Shown here one piece after another: positions 16,842-25,623 of a DNA stretch of 64,000 bases (the stretch's first letter is position 1; every line of letters starts with the position of its first letter). The position numbers and the translations under genes were made by a program. The notes under the pieces were generated by a model. It had not been told where the DNA came from. It did not search any database and was given only the letters and a program-made list of their open reading frames with translations. Origin of the DNA: Shimazuella kribbensis DSM 45090 (GTDB taxonomy: Bacteria > Bacillota > Bacilli > Thermoactinomycetales > Thermoactinomycetaceae); the NCBI RefSeq assembly GCF_000428065.1, contig NZ_ATZF01000010.1, forward strand, positions 124,001-188,000. The letters run 5' to 3'.

Positions 16842-19502
16842 TTATTTCGCCTCATACCAACTCTTTCCAACGTTTATATCCACTTTAAGCGGGACACTAA
16901 GTTTCACAGCATTTTCCATCTGTTCACGCACCAATTCTTGCATTTCATCCAATTCTTCAGAAGGTACTTCAAAAATGAGTTCGTCATGTACTTGAAGTAA
17001 CATTTTACTTTCAAGTCGACGTTCTTCCATCACTTGGTACAAGTTAACCATCGCATTTTTGATAATATCTGCTGCACTACCTTGGATAGGAGTATTCATA
17101 GCGGTTCGCTCAGCAAAACTTCTTGCATTAAATTGTGATGCGTTGATGTCTGGAAGATAGCGTCTCCTATTTAAAAGAGTCGTCACAAATCCAGCTTTTC
17201 TCGCATCAGAAACCACTTCATCCATAAAATTACGGACATTTGGATAGGTTTCAAAGTAACGTTCAATAAATTCTTTCGCTTCTTTTTGTGGGATATTGAT
17301 ATTTTGTGATAAACCAAATGCACTAATCCCATATACAATCCCGAAATTGACCGCTTTTGCTTTGCTTCTCATCGACGAAGATACGGCTGGTGCATCTACA
17401 CCAAATACGTCCATTGCTGTTTGGGTGTGAATATCACGATCTTCTTGAAACGCTCTTTGCAAAATAGGATCTTCTGATAAATGAGCCAAGATCCTCAGTT
17501 CTACTTGGGAATAATCAACTGCCAAAATAGACCAATCTTCTTTAGATGGTACGAACACTTGTCTAATTTGGCGACCTTCCGCTAACCGAATAGGAATATT
17601 TTGGAGATTCGGCTCCGTACTACTCAATCTCCCTGTTGCAGCAATTGTTTGGTTGAAACGTGTATGAATCTTCCCATCCGAAGAGATTTCTTTTTTCAAT
17701 CCTTCTATATAAGTGGAGTATAGCTTCCCTACTTGTCGATAATGCAGGATATTTTCGACAATCTCGTGTTGAGGAGCCAGTTTTTCCAAAACATCCGCCC
17801 CAGTGGAATACCCTGTCTTCGTTTTTTTGATCACAGGAAGACCAAGTTTTTCAAATAGTATCTCTGATAACTGTTTTGGGGAATTGATATTAAAAGGAGT
17901 ACCTGCTTGCTCAATGATCACTTTTTCCAAACGATCGATCTTTTCTTTAAACGTTACGCCTAATTTATCTAATTGATCTTTGTCTACTTTTACACCTACT
18001 TCTTCCATGTTAGCAAGAACAGATGCGAGTGGCATTTCTAATTCACACAATAGTTTGGTCAGATCATTTGCTTCTAGTTGTTCTTGATATGTATGGTATA
18101 AAGCAAAAAGTTTTGCAGCTTTTTTGGTCACATGACTAGCTAATGCCTCTCCATGAAGAGGGCGTTTTTTGGCTCCTTTTCCATATGCTTCATCATCAGA
18201 AGGCAAATAGCCAACACTCTGTTGTAAAGCTAAATCACTCAGTTCCAATTTCGTTTCAGAAGGATTGAGCACATAGGCTGCAAGTAAAATATCAAATGAA
18301 AACCCGTGTATTGGCATATTTTCTTTTTCGAGCAAAATTTTACTACGCTTTAGGTCATATACCACTTTTTGCTGCTCTTTATCTTGTAACCAGTTCTTAA
18401 AAGCGTCCCATTTTTTCGCTATCTCAAAAGGAATAAACACATTTTCTTCTGGACTTGATAAACCAATTCCTGTAATAGAAGCACGATGGGGATTGTCCAC
18501 ATCTGTCTCCAAGTGAAGAGCAAGTGGAGATTGTTTTAATATGTGCACCCATTTATCACCGTTCTCGTCATCAACATAATGGAAGTCATGTTCAACAAGT
18601 ATGGATTCCGTTTCCACTGCATCATCCGAAGCAAAAAGGGGAGATTTATCTAATCGATCAATCAACGTACGAAATTCCAACTGCGCAAAAAGAGAAGTAA
18701 CAGATTCTTTTTGGAACGTTTGTAACTCTAATGCCTCAAAATCAAAAGGAAGCGGAACTTCTGTATGAATGGTTGCTAATTTTTTACTTAAAACGGCATC
18801 CTCTGCAAATTCACGTAACTTTTCTTGCAGTTTCTTACCAGAATAATCTTCGGGATGCGCAATAATTTCTTCTACAGTCGGATATTTTGCCAATAATTTC
18901 AGTGCTGTTTTTTCCCCTACTCCCGCAATTCCTGGAATATTATCAGAAGGATCACCCATCAGCCCTTTGAGATCAACAATTTGGGATGGGGCTAATCCAT
19001 ATCGCTTATGCAAAGCTGCTTCATCATATCTATCGATTTCCGTTACACCTTTTCGTGTATGAAGTACCGTTACATGATCACCTATCAGTTGGAATAAATC
19101 CTTATCCCCGCTAACAATTACCGTTTTTACTTTATTTTTTTCTGCCTGAACAGCTAATGTGCCAATAATATCATCTGCTTCAAAGCCGGCTTGTTCATAG
19201 GTTTGAATAGAAAAAGCATCTAAAATATCGTGAACGAGAGGCACTTGTTCTGATAATTCACCAGGTGTTTTATCACGTTTCCCTTTATAAGCTTCATAAT
19301 CTTTGTGCCGAAATGTCATTTTGCCCGCATCAAATGCTACCAAGACATGAGTTGGTTTTTCTTCTTCTAACATTTTCACAAGCATCATCGCAAAACCATA
19401 AGCTGCATTTGTATGTATACCTGTAGAATTTGAAAGCAATGGAAGAGCAAAAAATGCCCGATATAAAATGCTATTTCCGTCTATCAACATTAATTTTTGC
19501 AC
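16842..19502 (-). CDS. polA: DNA polymerase I
   Basis: A repair and Okazaki-fragment-processing polymerase of about 886 residues. The 5'-3' exonuclease domain fills residues about 1-290 (DGNSILYRAFF, EADDIIGT, GDPSDNIPG). A 3'-5' exonuclease-like domain follows (about 310-470), in which the catalytic DxE motif is not seen, as in other Bacillus-type enzymes without proofreading. The polymerase domain carries motif A (DYSQVELR) and motif C (QVHDELIFE). The start is uncertain: GTG 19502 is 11 bases after GGTGAGG; GTG 19511 and TTG 19538 are alternatives. First gene of the operon. Confidence 0.95.
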   Translation of the reverse strand: MQKLMLIDGNSILYRAFFALPLLSNSTGIHTNAAYGFAMMLVKMLEEEKPTHVLVAFDAGKMTFRHKDYEAYKGKRDKTPGELSEQVPLVHDILDAFSIQTYEQAGFEADDIIGTLAVQAEKNKVKTVIVSGDKDLFQLIGDHVTVLHTRKGVTEIDRYDEAALHKRYGLAPSQIVDLKGLMGDPSDNIPGIAGVGEKTALKLLAKYPTVEEIIAHPEDYSGKKLQEKLREFAEDAVLSKKLATIHTEVPLPFDFEALELQTFQKESVTSLFAQLEFRTLIDRLDKSPLFASDDAVETESILVEHDFHYVDDENGDKWVHILKQSPLALHLETDVDNPHRASITGIGLSSPEENVFIPFEIAKKWDAFKNWLQDKEQQKVVYDLKRSKILLEKENMPIHGFSFDILLAAYVLNPSETKLELSDLALQQSVGYLPSDDEAYGKGAKKRPLHGEALASHVTKKAAKLFALYHTYQEQLEANDLTKLLCELEMPLASVLANMEEVGVKVDKDQLDKLGVTFKEKIDRLEKVIIEQAGTPFNINSPKQLSEILFEKLGLPVIKKTKTGYSTGADVLEKLAPQHEIVENILHYRQVGKLYSTYIEGLKKEISSDGKIHTRFNQTIAATGRLSSTEPNLQNIPIRLAEGRQIRQVFVPSKEDWSILAVDYSQVELRILAHLSEDPILQRAFQEDRDIHTQTAMDVFGVDAPAVSSSMRSKAKAVNFGIVYGISAFGLSQNINIPQKEAKEFIERYFETYPNVRNFMDEVVSDARKAGFVTTLLNRRRYLPDINASQFNARSFAERTAMNTPIQGSAADIIKNAMVNLYQVMEERRLESKMLLQVHDELIFEVPSEELDEMQELVREQMENAVKLSVPLKVDINVGKSWYEAK

Positions 19503-19683
19503 TAGATTCACAACCTCACCGTTCAGAATAAACTCCAAATCATTGTATCATTATCCGTACAAACGTTTCCAGTAAAATTCCAGTATCTAACTTTGATGTT
19601 ACTATAATTAATTCATGTTATCTGAATACTTCGCAAGTGCTTTTATGATAGACTAGATACAAAAATAGAAAAGGAATTTATTC

Positions 19684-21363
19684 ATGAACAATTCTTTCGC
19701 AAGAAATCTTCTGATTTCCATCACACTATGGATAATATTCGTTGTCCTAGCAACTGATGGTTTGGAAAGACTTCTGTTGATTTCCATCTTTCTTGCGATC
19801 CCACTTCTCTTGTTTCTCGTTCCTACCAGAAAGCGTGATGGAAGTGATTCTCGTTATCATGCTTTTTTGATGGGCTATCATCCTTATGTTGCATTTACAA
19901 TAGCATTGGCTTTTGTTTTCCCATCTGGAAGTCTCCTATCTGGAATATTATCTATTCCATGGGCCATCTATCTGCTCGCATTAGCAGGTTATGGGATCAG
20001 AAGATTGCTCGAACGCGGTTGGTGTGTACTAGAAGAAAACGCAATTGATATTGGAATGATCTATTCCTCTATTGGTGGGATTGTATTGAGTGTATATTGT
20101 TTTGGCGGGAGTATACTCGGTTACCAAGAAGAGAAAATATTATTGCTCACTGCATCCCATTTTCACTTTGCCGCTATTTTTTCACCTTTGTTTATCGGAC
20201 TCGTTGGTAGATTGATTTGTGTAGGTCAAAAATTTGGCAATCTATACCGTTGGACTGCGATTGGTTTGATGGCTAGTCCATTGCTTGTAGCAATTGGCAT
20301 TTATACCTATTCTATCATCGAAACGATAGCTGTTTTCCTATATGCGATTTGCTTGTTTATATACAGTTATTTTGTGTTGGTACATATCAGTAAGCAAGCA
20401 GAACGTTTCCTTATACGGCTTTGTCTACAAGTTTCATCTATCGTGATCATCTTGACTATTCTCCTATCTGTTACTTATAGCATTTCTACACTCTTTGGAC
20501 AAAACTGGCTGACCATTGAACAAATGACAATATATCATGGTGCAGTCAATGCTATTTGCTTTGTAATACTCGGATTAATAGGATGGGTATATCTCAAACC
20601 AATTGAAAATGCGGTCTTATATGGCCTTCCTCATACCAATATCAATGGGGATAAAATAATAGGAAAAGATTTCTTGGATAAAAAAGAACTTGTAGATCCA
20701 AAACAACATCATGCAGGTCTTGTAGATAATTTGGAAAAGTTTGCTCGGAACGATTTTTTCCCAGCTCAAATACACCCAAAAATTCGTGCTTTTTATGAAA
20801 ATACGATGCTTTACGACCTAGCAGCTCAAGTCACTTGGCATCGCGGCTTTCGTTTTTTAGCGAAAATATATAAAACTTGGTCGAAAAAAACACAACAAAT
20901 TAATCTTCCGACAAATAGAGCAGAAGTTGTTCAAGTAGAAAGTAAGATTATTGGCGTTTGTAATGAAGAACAATATTGGAATAAAAATCTACGTGCATGG
21001 ATTCGCACCTATAATCAAACAAATGAGACCATGTTTGTGGCGGTCTATTCGGATCATCACCATGAAAATGAACAATATTTGCACATTACTTTGCCAATTC
21101 CAAAATGCAACTTGACCGGTATCCTGCGATTGGAACATGGCGCAGATATGGCACTACAGATCACTACTTTACCTAGAAGAGGGAAAAAAGGAGACGAAGG
21201 AATCTACCTCATGCTAAAGAATTTCTCCATTCGACTACCTTTAAACGAACATTTTTTGATTTGGGTGGATGAGTACGGCAGATTACAAGCAACACATCGC
21301 ATGTGGCTTTTTGGTATGAAAATGCTCAGTGTGGAATATGAGATTTCTGGTAAGGTTCGCTAA
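19684..21363 (+). CDS. YndJ-like multi-pass membrane protein
   Basis: A 559-residue protein. The first 320 or so residues hold about eight to ten hydrophobic helices; the last 200 form a soluble domain with the blocks RAWIRTYNQ, YLHITLPIPKCNLTG, DEGIYLMLK and HRMWLFGMK. This two-part layout and these blocks resemble Bacillus YndJ, a membrane protein of unknown role. ATG 19684 has AAAGGAA upstream. Monocistronic with a strong terminator. Confidence 0.7.
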   Translation: MNNSFARNLLISITLWIIFVVLATDGLERLLLISIFLAIPLLLFLVPTRKRDGSDSRYHAFLMGYHPYVAFTIALAFVFPSGSLLSGILSIPWAIYLLALAGYGIRRLLERGWCVLEENAIDIGMIYSSIGGIVLSVYCFGGSILGYQEEKILLLTASHFHFAAIFSPLFIGLVGRLICVGQKFGNLYRWTAIGLMASPLLVAIGIYTYSIIETIAVFLYAICLFIYSYFVLVHISKQAERFLIRLCLQVSSIVIILTILLSVTYSISTLFGQNWLTIEQMTIYHGAVNAICFVILGLIGWVYLKPIENAVLYGLPHTNINGDKIIGKDFLDKKELVDPKQHHAGLVDNLEKFARNDFFPAQIHPKIRAFYENTMLYDLAAQVTWHRGFRFLAKIYKTWSKKTQQINLPTNRAEVVQVESKIIGVCNEEQYWNKNLRAWIRTYNQTNETMFVAVYSDHHHENEQYLHITLPIPKCNLTGILRLEHGADMALQITTLPRRGKKGDEGIYLMLKNFSIRLPLNEHFLIWVDEYGRLQATHRMWLFGMKMLSVEYEISGKVR

Positions 21364-21365
21364 CT

Positions 21366-21401
21366 AAAAAAAGAAAGATCTCATGAGATCTTTCTTTTTT
21401 T
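21366..21401. terminator. Palindromic bidirectional terminator
   Basis: A perfect palindrome 36 bp long, centred at 21383/21384 (GATCTCATGAGATC core), with A- and T-runs at its ends. Confidence 0.85.
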
Positions 21402-21417
21402 TTGGCTTTTGGGTATC

Positions 21418-21470
21418 TTGCCACAACAATCAAAATGCATTATAATACAAAAATATGCATATTTATGCAT
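21418..21470 (+). promoter_or_regulatory. Promoter with ATGCAT repeats and a palindromic operator
   Basis: TTGCCA (21418-21423), a 17-bp spacer and TATAAT (21441-21446) form a near-ideal promoter. Three copies of ATGCAT lie at 21435, 21455 and 21465, and the middle one is part of the 14-bp palindrome AAATATGCATATTT (21451-21464) at the expected transcription start. This suggests repressor control. Confidence 0.65.
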
Positions 21471-21495
21471 GAAGTCCACTAGAAAAGGAAAAGAT

Positions 21496-21720
21496 GTGGC
21501 ACAACGGTCTATCGAAGACATTCGAAAAAGCCTACAGCACTTGATGCAGCCCTCTGTGACAAAAGCACGAGGTGTTGCAAGCATCGCAAGTGCACTGCTT
21601 CAGACTCTGAACGTCATTGGGTCCGATCGCCAACGCATCAAAAAGCTTGAACAGCGAGTAACTTTGCTCGAAAACCAACTTGCTCAGCATAATCCAGATA
21701 CGGATAATGCTGACAGCTAG
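21496..21720 (+). CDS. Small coiled-coil protein, foreign-composition gene
   Basis: A 74-residue protein with no family I can name. The N-terminal two thirds look helical (RSIEDIRKSL, ASIASALLQTL). The last 35 residues form a heptad pattern typical of a short coiled coil (RIKKLEQRVTLLENQL), so it may oligomerise. The GTG at 21496 is chosen for its AAAGGA site; the in-frame ATG at 21469 lies only about 16 bases after the predicted transcript start and has no ribosome site. Codon use is richer in G and C than its neighbours. It is a single-gene unit with its own regulated-looking promoter. Confidence 0.65.
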   Translation: MAQRSIEDIRKSLQHLMQPSVTKARGVASIASALLQTLNVIGSDRQRIKKLEQRVTLLENQLAQHNPDTDNADS

Positions 21721-21726
21721 TGAAAA

Positions 21727-21747
21727 GCGGTATGCTAAGCATACCGC
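21727..21747 (+). terminator. Hairpin after the coiled-coil gene
   Basis: GCGGTATGC pairs with GCATACCGC around a CTA centre (21727-21747). A T-run comes only about 10 bases later (CTATTTTTCTC), so termination is likely but not classical. Confidence 0.6.
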
Positions 21748-21813
21748 CCACAACTATTTTTCTCTTATTTCTGCTCTAATACACTGGATGCCCTAGTCAT
21801 ACAAAAATCAACT

Positions 21814-22500
21814 TCATTTTGCCCCTGCATTTTGCAGTATTTTTACTATCTCCATATACCCTTTATCTCTCGCATGTTGCAAAGGCGTGACACCTTCTTG
21901 ATCAGCAAGATTCACATCAGCACCATGATCAATAAGCAATTGAACGGTTTGTTGTTGCTGTTTGTTGCCATCATTTAGAATGATCGCTTCTAACAACGCA
22001 GTCCATCCTAGGTTGTTGATATGATTGACATTGATCTTCGTTCTCGTCAGCAGTTCTCTCACTACATCTACATACCCATGCTCGGAAGCTGGTATTAAGG
22101 CTGTTCCACCGTATCGATTAGTAATAGTCGGATCAGCTTCTGCATCAATCGCCATCTTCAAAATATCCAAGTACCCTTCTGCTCCTGCATATAAAAAAGG
22201 ATTGTTTTTCTTATTGTCTTGTATATTCACATCAGCGCCCAAGTCGATTAAAATTTTTGCAGTTGAAGCATCTTGATTATAGGTAGCTAGCATGAGAGGC
22301 GTTTGTCCTTTTGAATCTCTTGTATTGATAGAAACTCCCTCTGTTACCAACTCTTTTATGGAAATGCCATCTTTATGCTCCACTGCTTGAAATAATTTAT
22401 ATTCCATCGTATTCACTTCCTTGTTTGCTTTCTTTTCTCCCCATGAACATCCACTCACAACAAATACGCAACAGATGAAGAGTGTAACCCATTTATACAT
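21814..22500 (-). CDS. Ankyrin-repeat lipoprotein
   Basis: A 228-residue extracytoplasmic lipoprotein. The signal peptide ends in the lipobox VSGC (Cys18), followed by a short linker and about five ankyrin repeats (marks: GQTPLMLAT, GADVNIQD, GGTALIPAS, GWTALLEAI, GVTPLQHAR). Ankyrin repeats mediate protein contacts; the partner is unknown. ATG 22500 has GGAAG 10 bases upstream. Base composition is host-like. Monocistronic. Confidence 0.85.
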   Translation of the reverse strand: MYKWVTLFICCVFVVSGCSWGEKKANKEVNTMEYKLFQAVEHKDGISIKELVTEGVSINTRDSKGQTPLMLATYNQDASTAKILIDLGADVNIQDNKKNNPFLYAGAEGYLDILKMAIDAEADPTITNRYGGTALIPASEHGYVDVVRELLTRTKINVNHINNLGWTALLEAIILNDGNKQQQQTVQLLIDHGADVNLADQEGVTPLQHARDKGYMEIVKILQNAGAK

Positions 22501-22738
22501 AATAAACACACTTCCCTCTCCTCTGCTTTTTCTGGTTCCATATCATACTTGATTATTTCCAACGATACTGGTAAATAATTAAATCTCTATTAATACCCTC
22601 TTAAAAAAAGATAAATTTATCTAAAATATATGTTCTTCTACTAAAAAATCTATAACCAATTACGAAATAGAGGGATAAAGCTTATACAGGAATAAAAATT
22701 ACATATATATTTTTGAAAAAATTGCCATCCGATTTACT

Positions 22739-22766
22739 TTGGTATCTTTTCGCGTTAGGATAAAAT
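22739..22766 (+). promoter_or_regulatory. Promoter of the 22795-23136 gene
   Basis: TTGGTA (22739-22744), a 16-bp spacer and TAAAAT (22761-22766), 28 bp before the start codon. The rest of the spacer 22501-22738 is AT-rich and shows no gene. Confidence 0.5.
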
Positions 22767-22794
22767 CATCATCGAACCAAGAAAAGGAACTGGT

Positions 22795-23136
22795 ATGACT
22801 CCGGAACAAATTCGATCCGTCAAGGCAATCCTCTCTCTGATGCGGAGTGCGGAGCTTCTTCTGAAGTACAACGCACCAGCACGGGATCTCGGGAGGTTCA
22901 TCGATGATGAAATCAAACCACCCTTCGAGAAGGAATGGGACTCTCTTCGTACTCTCGAAGATGAAGAACTGAAAAATGCTCTTCGCGCTACAAGCGATCG
23001 ATTCGCCAAAGCTCAGTATCATCTTAACGGAATAGAGGCCGAAGAAGGTCTCGATCTGTACAAGCGCGCTCTACAAGCACTTCATGCAGCTACGCAGCGT
23101 GCAAAGAAACTGAACATCTCCGTCGAGTCCCAGTGA
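22795..23136 (+). CDS. Helical protein of unknown function, foreign-composition gene
   Basis: A 113-residue charged, all-helical protein (by residue pattern) without signal peptide or membrane segment. No family is recognised. The start ATG 22795 is set by AAAGGA at about 6 bases. Codon use is clearly GC-richer than the ankyrin gene before it and the membrane gene after it. It has its own promoter and a downstream hairpin without a T-run, like several other foreign genes in this window. Confidence 0.7.
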   Translation: MTPEQIRSVKAILSLMRSAELLLKYNAPARDLGRFIDDEIKPPFEKEWDSLRTLEDEELKNALRATSDRFAKAQYHLNGIEAEEGLDLYKRALQALHAATQRAKKLNISVESQ

Positions 23137-23153
23137 CTCTTTTCTTGGGCCAC

Positions 23154-23184
23154 GTCCTACACATTAGCATCAGATGTGTAGGAC
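23154..23184 (+). terminator. Hairpin without T-tract after the 22795-23136 gene
   Basis: An 11-bp stem GTCCTACACAT/ATGTGTAGGAC (23154-23164, 23174-23184), flanked by GGCC on both sides. No T-run follows, as is common for terminators of high-GC bacteria. Confidence 0.55.
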
Positions 23185-23218
23185 GGCCAGCGAATAATGG
23201 TATAGCCTATAAATCATG

Positions 23219-23254
23219 AAAAAAGAGCCCCATTATGATAGGGACTCTTTTTTT
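23219..23254. terminator. Bidirectional terminator
   Basis: AAAAAAGAG (23219-23227) pairs with CTCTTTTTT (23245-23253), with a further CCC/GGG inside. It ends the converging membrane protein gene and overlaps its stop codon. Confidence 0.8.
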
Positions 23255-23592
23255 CTATTCGTTTGCCATACTTTTATAGACTCATCAAAAAGCCAGTATA
23301 GAAATCCATATAGGATAGACAGTACCCAACCCTGAGCTGCAACAAAAACGGCAATCCCAACACCTACATGGAGTATAAAAGTAACAATAAACCGATATCC
23401 ATTCGAAAATCGCTTTGTAGCATAATCTGATAGAAGAGAAAATGGCAGTACAACAATTCCAGCTATTGATAGGAGAAATCCAGAAACAAGTGCGAAAAAC
23501 GATGTATAAAATACACCACCAAAGTAAAATGAAAACAAAAGAAATATAACAACAGACTGGAAGACCCAAGCGAGAATTTTTCGCTTCATCAT
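23233..23592 (-). CDS. Small four-helix membrane protein of unknown function
   Basis: A 119-residue protein with about four hydrophobic helices and a charged C-terminus (KVWQTNRKKE). ATG 23592 is chosen because AAAGGGG lies 7 bases upstream; a second ATG follows directly. No family is recognised. Composition is host-like. Monocistronic. Confidence 0.7.
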   Translation of the reverse strand: MMKRKILAWVFQSVVIFLLFSFYFGGVFYTSFFALVSGFLLSIAGIVVLPFSLLSDYATKRFSNGYRFIVTFILHVGVGIAVFVAAQGWVLSILYGFLYWLFDESIKVWQTNRKKESLS

Positions 23593-23776
23593 ATACATTC
23601 CCCTTTCTATTTCCATCCTAACACATCCCGATTATTAACAATGCTATTTACAAAGCTATGTAATGATTTTTTTACATAAATAGACAAATTTAAGCATTAT
23701 TATTATGAAAATAGTCCTAATTCCATAAATTAAAAACACAAAAATACCTTTGCCATTTTTGATCGATTGAAATAAA

Positions 23777-23806
23777 ATGACCATAGTCATTTATGACCCA
23801 AGTCAT
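23777..23806 (+). promoter_or_regulatory. Tandem palindromic operators of the TetR gene
   Basis: Two 14-bp palindromes of the form ATGAC-N4-GTCAT (23777-23790 and 23793-23806) are separated by 2 bp. They lie 24-53 bp upstream of the TetR start, which is the usual place for an autoregulatory TetR operator, here probably bound by two dimers. Confidence 0.75.
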
Positions 23807-23829
23807 TATAGTAGAGCAGAGGTTAGTCC

Positions 23830-24438
23830 ATGTATCGAGAAAATCGAAAAAAACAAACAAAAGCAGATATTGTGCAACATGCCATTTCTTTATTCAAACA
23901 AAAAGGCTATGAAAAGGTGACAGTAGAAGAAATTACAAACGCTTGCGGTATTGCTAAAGGCACTTTTTTTAACTACTTTCCAAAAAAAGAATACATTTTA
24001 TTGCATCTCACTGATTCGTATATGGAGTTGTTAGATCACATTTTGCATAAATACGATGGGGCATCACTCAAAGATCAGATACTTTTTATATATCGAGATT
24101 TAATAACTTTATACGCTAAGTACGCAGATTTATTACGATTAACATTAGAAGAAACAATACGTTTCTCCATCCGATCCCATACCGAGCAAACCAATATCAT
24201 GAGATTTCAAAAATCATTAGGAGCCATCATCGAGAGTGCAAAAAATAATGGCTCCTTTCAAAGCCAATGGAAAACAGATCAAATTTCATCTATTTTAACG
24301 GGATTACTCATCAACGTACTCATTCACTACTCCTCTCCTTTAGACAAAGCACAAATGTTGGAAGAACTAAAGAATCAACTAAACATCGTTTGGGAGGGCA
24401 TCATACATGAATCAATGGAAGAAAATCGTAAAAAGTAA
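23830..24438 (+). CDS. TetR-family transcriptional regulator
   Basis: A 202-residue repressor. The N-terminal helix-turn-helix (about 10-55) shows the family pattern (VTVEEITNACGIAKGTFFNYFPKKEYI). The C-terminal ligand domain gives no hint of the inducer. AGAGGT precedes ATG 23830. It overlaps the phosphodiesterase gene by 32 bp, so the two are co-expressed. Tandem operators upstream suggest autorepression. Confidence 0.9.
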   Translation: MYRENRKKQTKADIVQHAISLFKQKGYEKVTVEEITNACGIAKGTFFNYFPKKEYILLHLTDSYMELLDHILHKYDGASLKDQILFIYRDLITLYAKYADLLRLTLEETIRFSIRSHTEQTNIMRFQKSLGAIIESAKNNGSFQSQWKTDQISSILTGLLINVLIHYSSPLDKAQMLEELKNQLNIVWEGIIHESMEENRKK

Positions 24439-25405
24439 GATTTTCCTCTTTTTTGCTCTATTGCTTGTTTTTGTCTACCTTAATAATACTTCTGTATTTA
24501 CGCAAAAACGTGATAATGACCCTCTACTTTTAGCTCATCGAGGGCTTGCCCAAATGTTTATGATGGCAGGAATCCAAAATGACACATGTACAGCAGAGCG
24601 CATCTACAAACCGGACCATCCATACTTAGAAAACACAATCACATCGATCAACGTCGCGTTTCAAAAAGGAGCAGATGTAGTGGAATTTGATGTGCACGAG
24701 ACCAAGGATAAGCAGTTTGCTGTTTTTCATGACTGGACGTTGGACTGTCGAACAAATGTAAAAGGTGAATCCAAAGATTACACCATGACAGAACTAAAGA
24801 AAGTAGATATTGGGTATGGATATACATATGATCAAGGAAAAACCTATCCTTTTCGTGGAAAAGGGATCGGTTTGATGCCCTCTCTAACAGAAGTTTTGAA
24901 TCGCTTTTCGGATAAACCATTTTTGATCCATATAAAAAGCAATGATCCAAAGGAAGGAAAACTGCTTGCAGCTTATCTAGCAAAGCTCCCCAAGAATCAA
25001 CAACAAAAATTAACCGTTTATGGTGGTGACGAACCAATCGCTACCCTTAAACAGACACTCCCAAATATGCGTGTCATGTCAAAAGCAACGATGAAAAGTT
25101 GCTTACTCCCTTATCTCTCAATCGGATGGACAGGTTATGTTCCTCCAGCATGCGAAAATACACAATTGCATATCCCAGAAAAAATCGCCCCTTGGCTATG
25201 GGGTTGGCCTAATAAGCTTTTAAATCGAATGGATCAAGCAAATACTCGGGTAATCGTAGTCGGAGGAGATGGATCTGATTTTTCAAGCGGGTTTGATACT
25301 CCAACGGACATCAAACGTCTACCAAAGGATTATTCTGGGTGGATATGGACAAATCGTATTGATAAAATAGCTCCTCTCTACCAAAAACGGACGAACCCAC
25401 ACTAA
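24407..25405 (+). CDS. Glycerophosphodiester phosphodiesterase-family protein, membrane-anchored
   Basis: A 332-residue protein with an N-terminal hydrophobic segment (about 10-28) that works as signal or anchor, followed by a GDPD-type TIM barrel. The catalytic signs are AHRG (near residue 47), the E/D pair in VVEFDVHET, and FHDWTLD with the second histidine. The N-terminal half holds an insert between HRG and the ENT motif (HPYLENT). It may cleave glycerophosphodiesters or a related membrane lipid. GGGAGG lies 9 bases before ATG 24407, inside the TetR gene. Confidence 0.8.
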   Translation: MNQWKKIVKSKIFLFFALLLVFVYLNNTSVFTQKRDNDPLLLAHRGLAQMFMMAGIQNDTCTAERIYKPDHPYLENTITSINVAFQKGADVVEFDVHETKDKQFAVFHDWTLDCRTNVKGESKDYTMTELKKVDIGYGYTYDQGKTYPFRGKGIGLMPSLTEVLNRFSDKPFLIHIKSNDPKEGKLLAAYLAKLPKNQQQKLTVYGGDEPIATLKQTLPNMRVMSKATMKSCLLPYLSIGWTGYVPPACENTQLHIPEKIAPWLWGWPNKLLNRMDQANTRVIVVGGDGSDFSSGFDTPTDIKRLPKDYSGWIWTNRIDKIAPLYQKRTNPH

Positions 25406-25415
25406 TTTAAAAAAC

Positions 25416-25460
25416 AAAAAAAGAGTTGCGTGATCTATTTCACTACGCAACTCTTTTTTT
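25416..25460. terminator. Terminator of the TetR-phosphodiesterase operon
   Basis: A perfect 16-bp stem ending in A7/T7 (25416-25431 with 25445-25460). Confidence 0.9.
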
Positions 25461-25501
25461 GTAATTAAAAACGAAATATATTATTTTAAATAAATAAAAA
25501 A

Positions 25502-25539
25502 TTAACCAAATCGTAACATTTCTTTACGGGATGTTTACG
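25502..25539 (+). promoter_or_regulatory. Pho box of the pst operon
   Basis: Four TT(A/T)ACA-like hexamers at 10-11 bp spacing: TTAACC (25502), GTAACA (25513), TTTACG (25523), TTTACG (25534). This is the PhoP-binding arrangement of Bacillus. It lies about 85-120 bp before pstS; a possible -10 GACAAT is at 25555-25560. The response regulator gene phoP is in the same window. Confidence 0.75.
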
Positions 25540-25623
25540 AAACATTAATTCTTAGACAATACCAAAGTTTTATATTGAGGTTAGTAATCATCATCCACTT
25601 TCCACATAGGAGGAAACTTCCAT

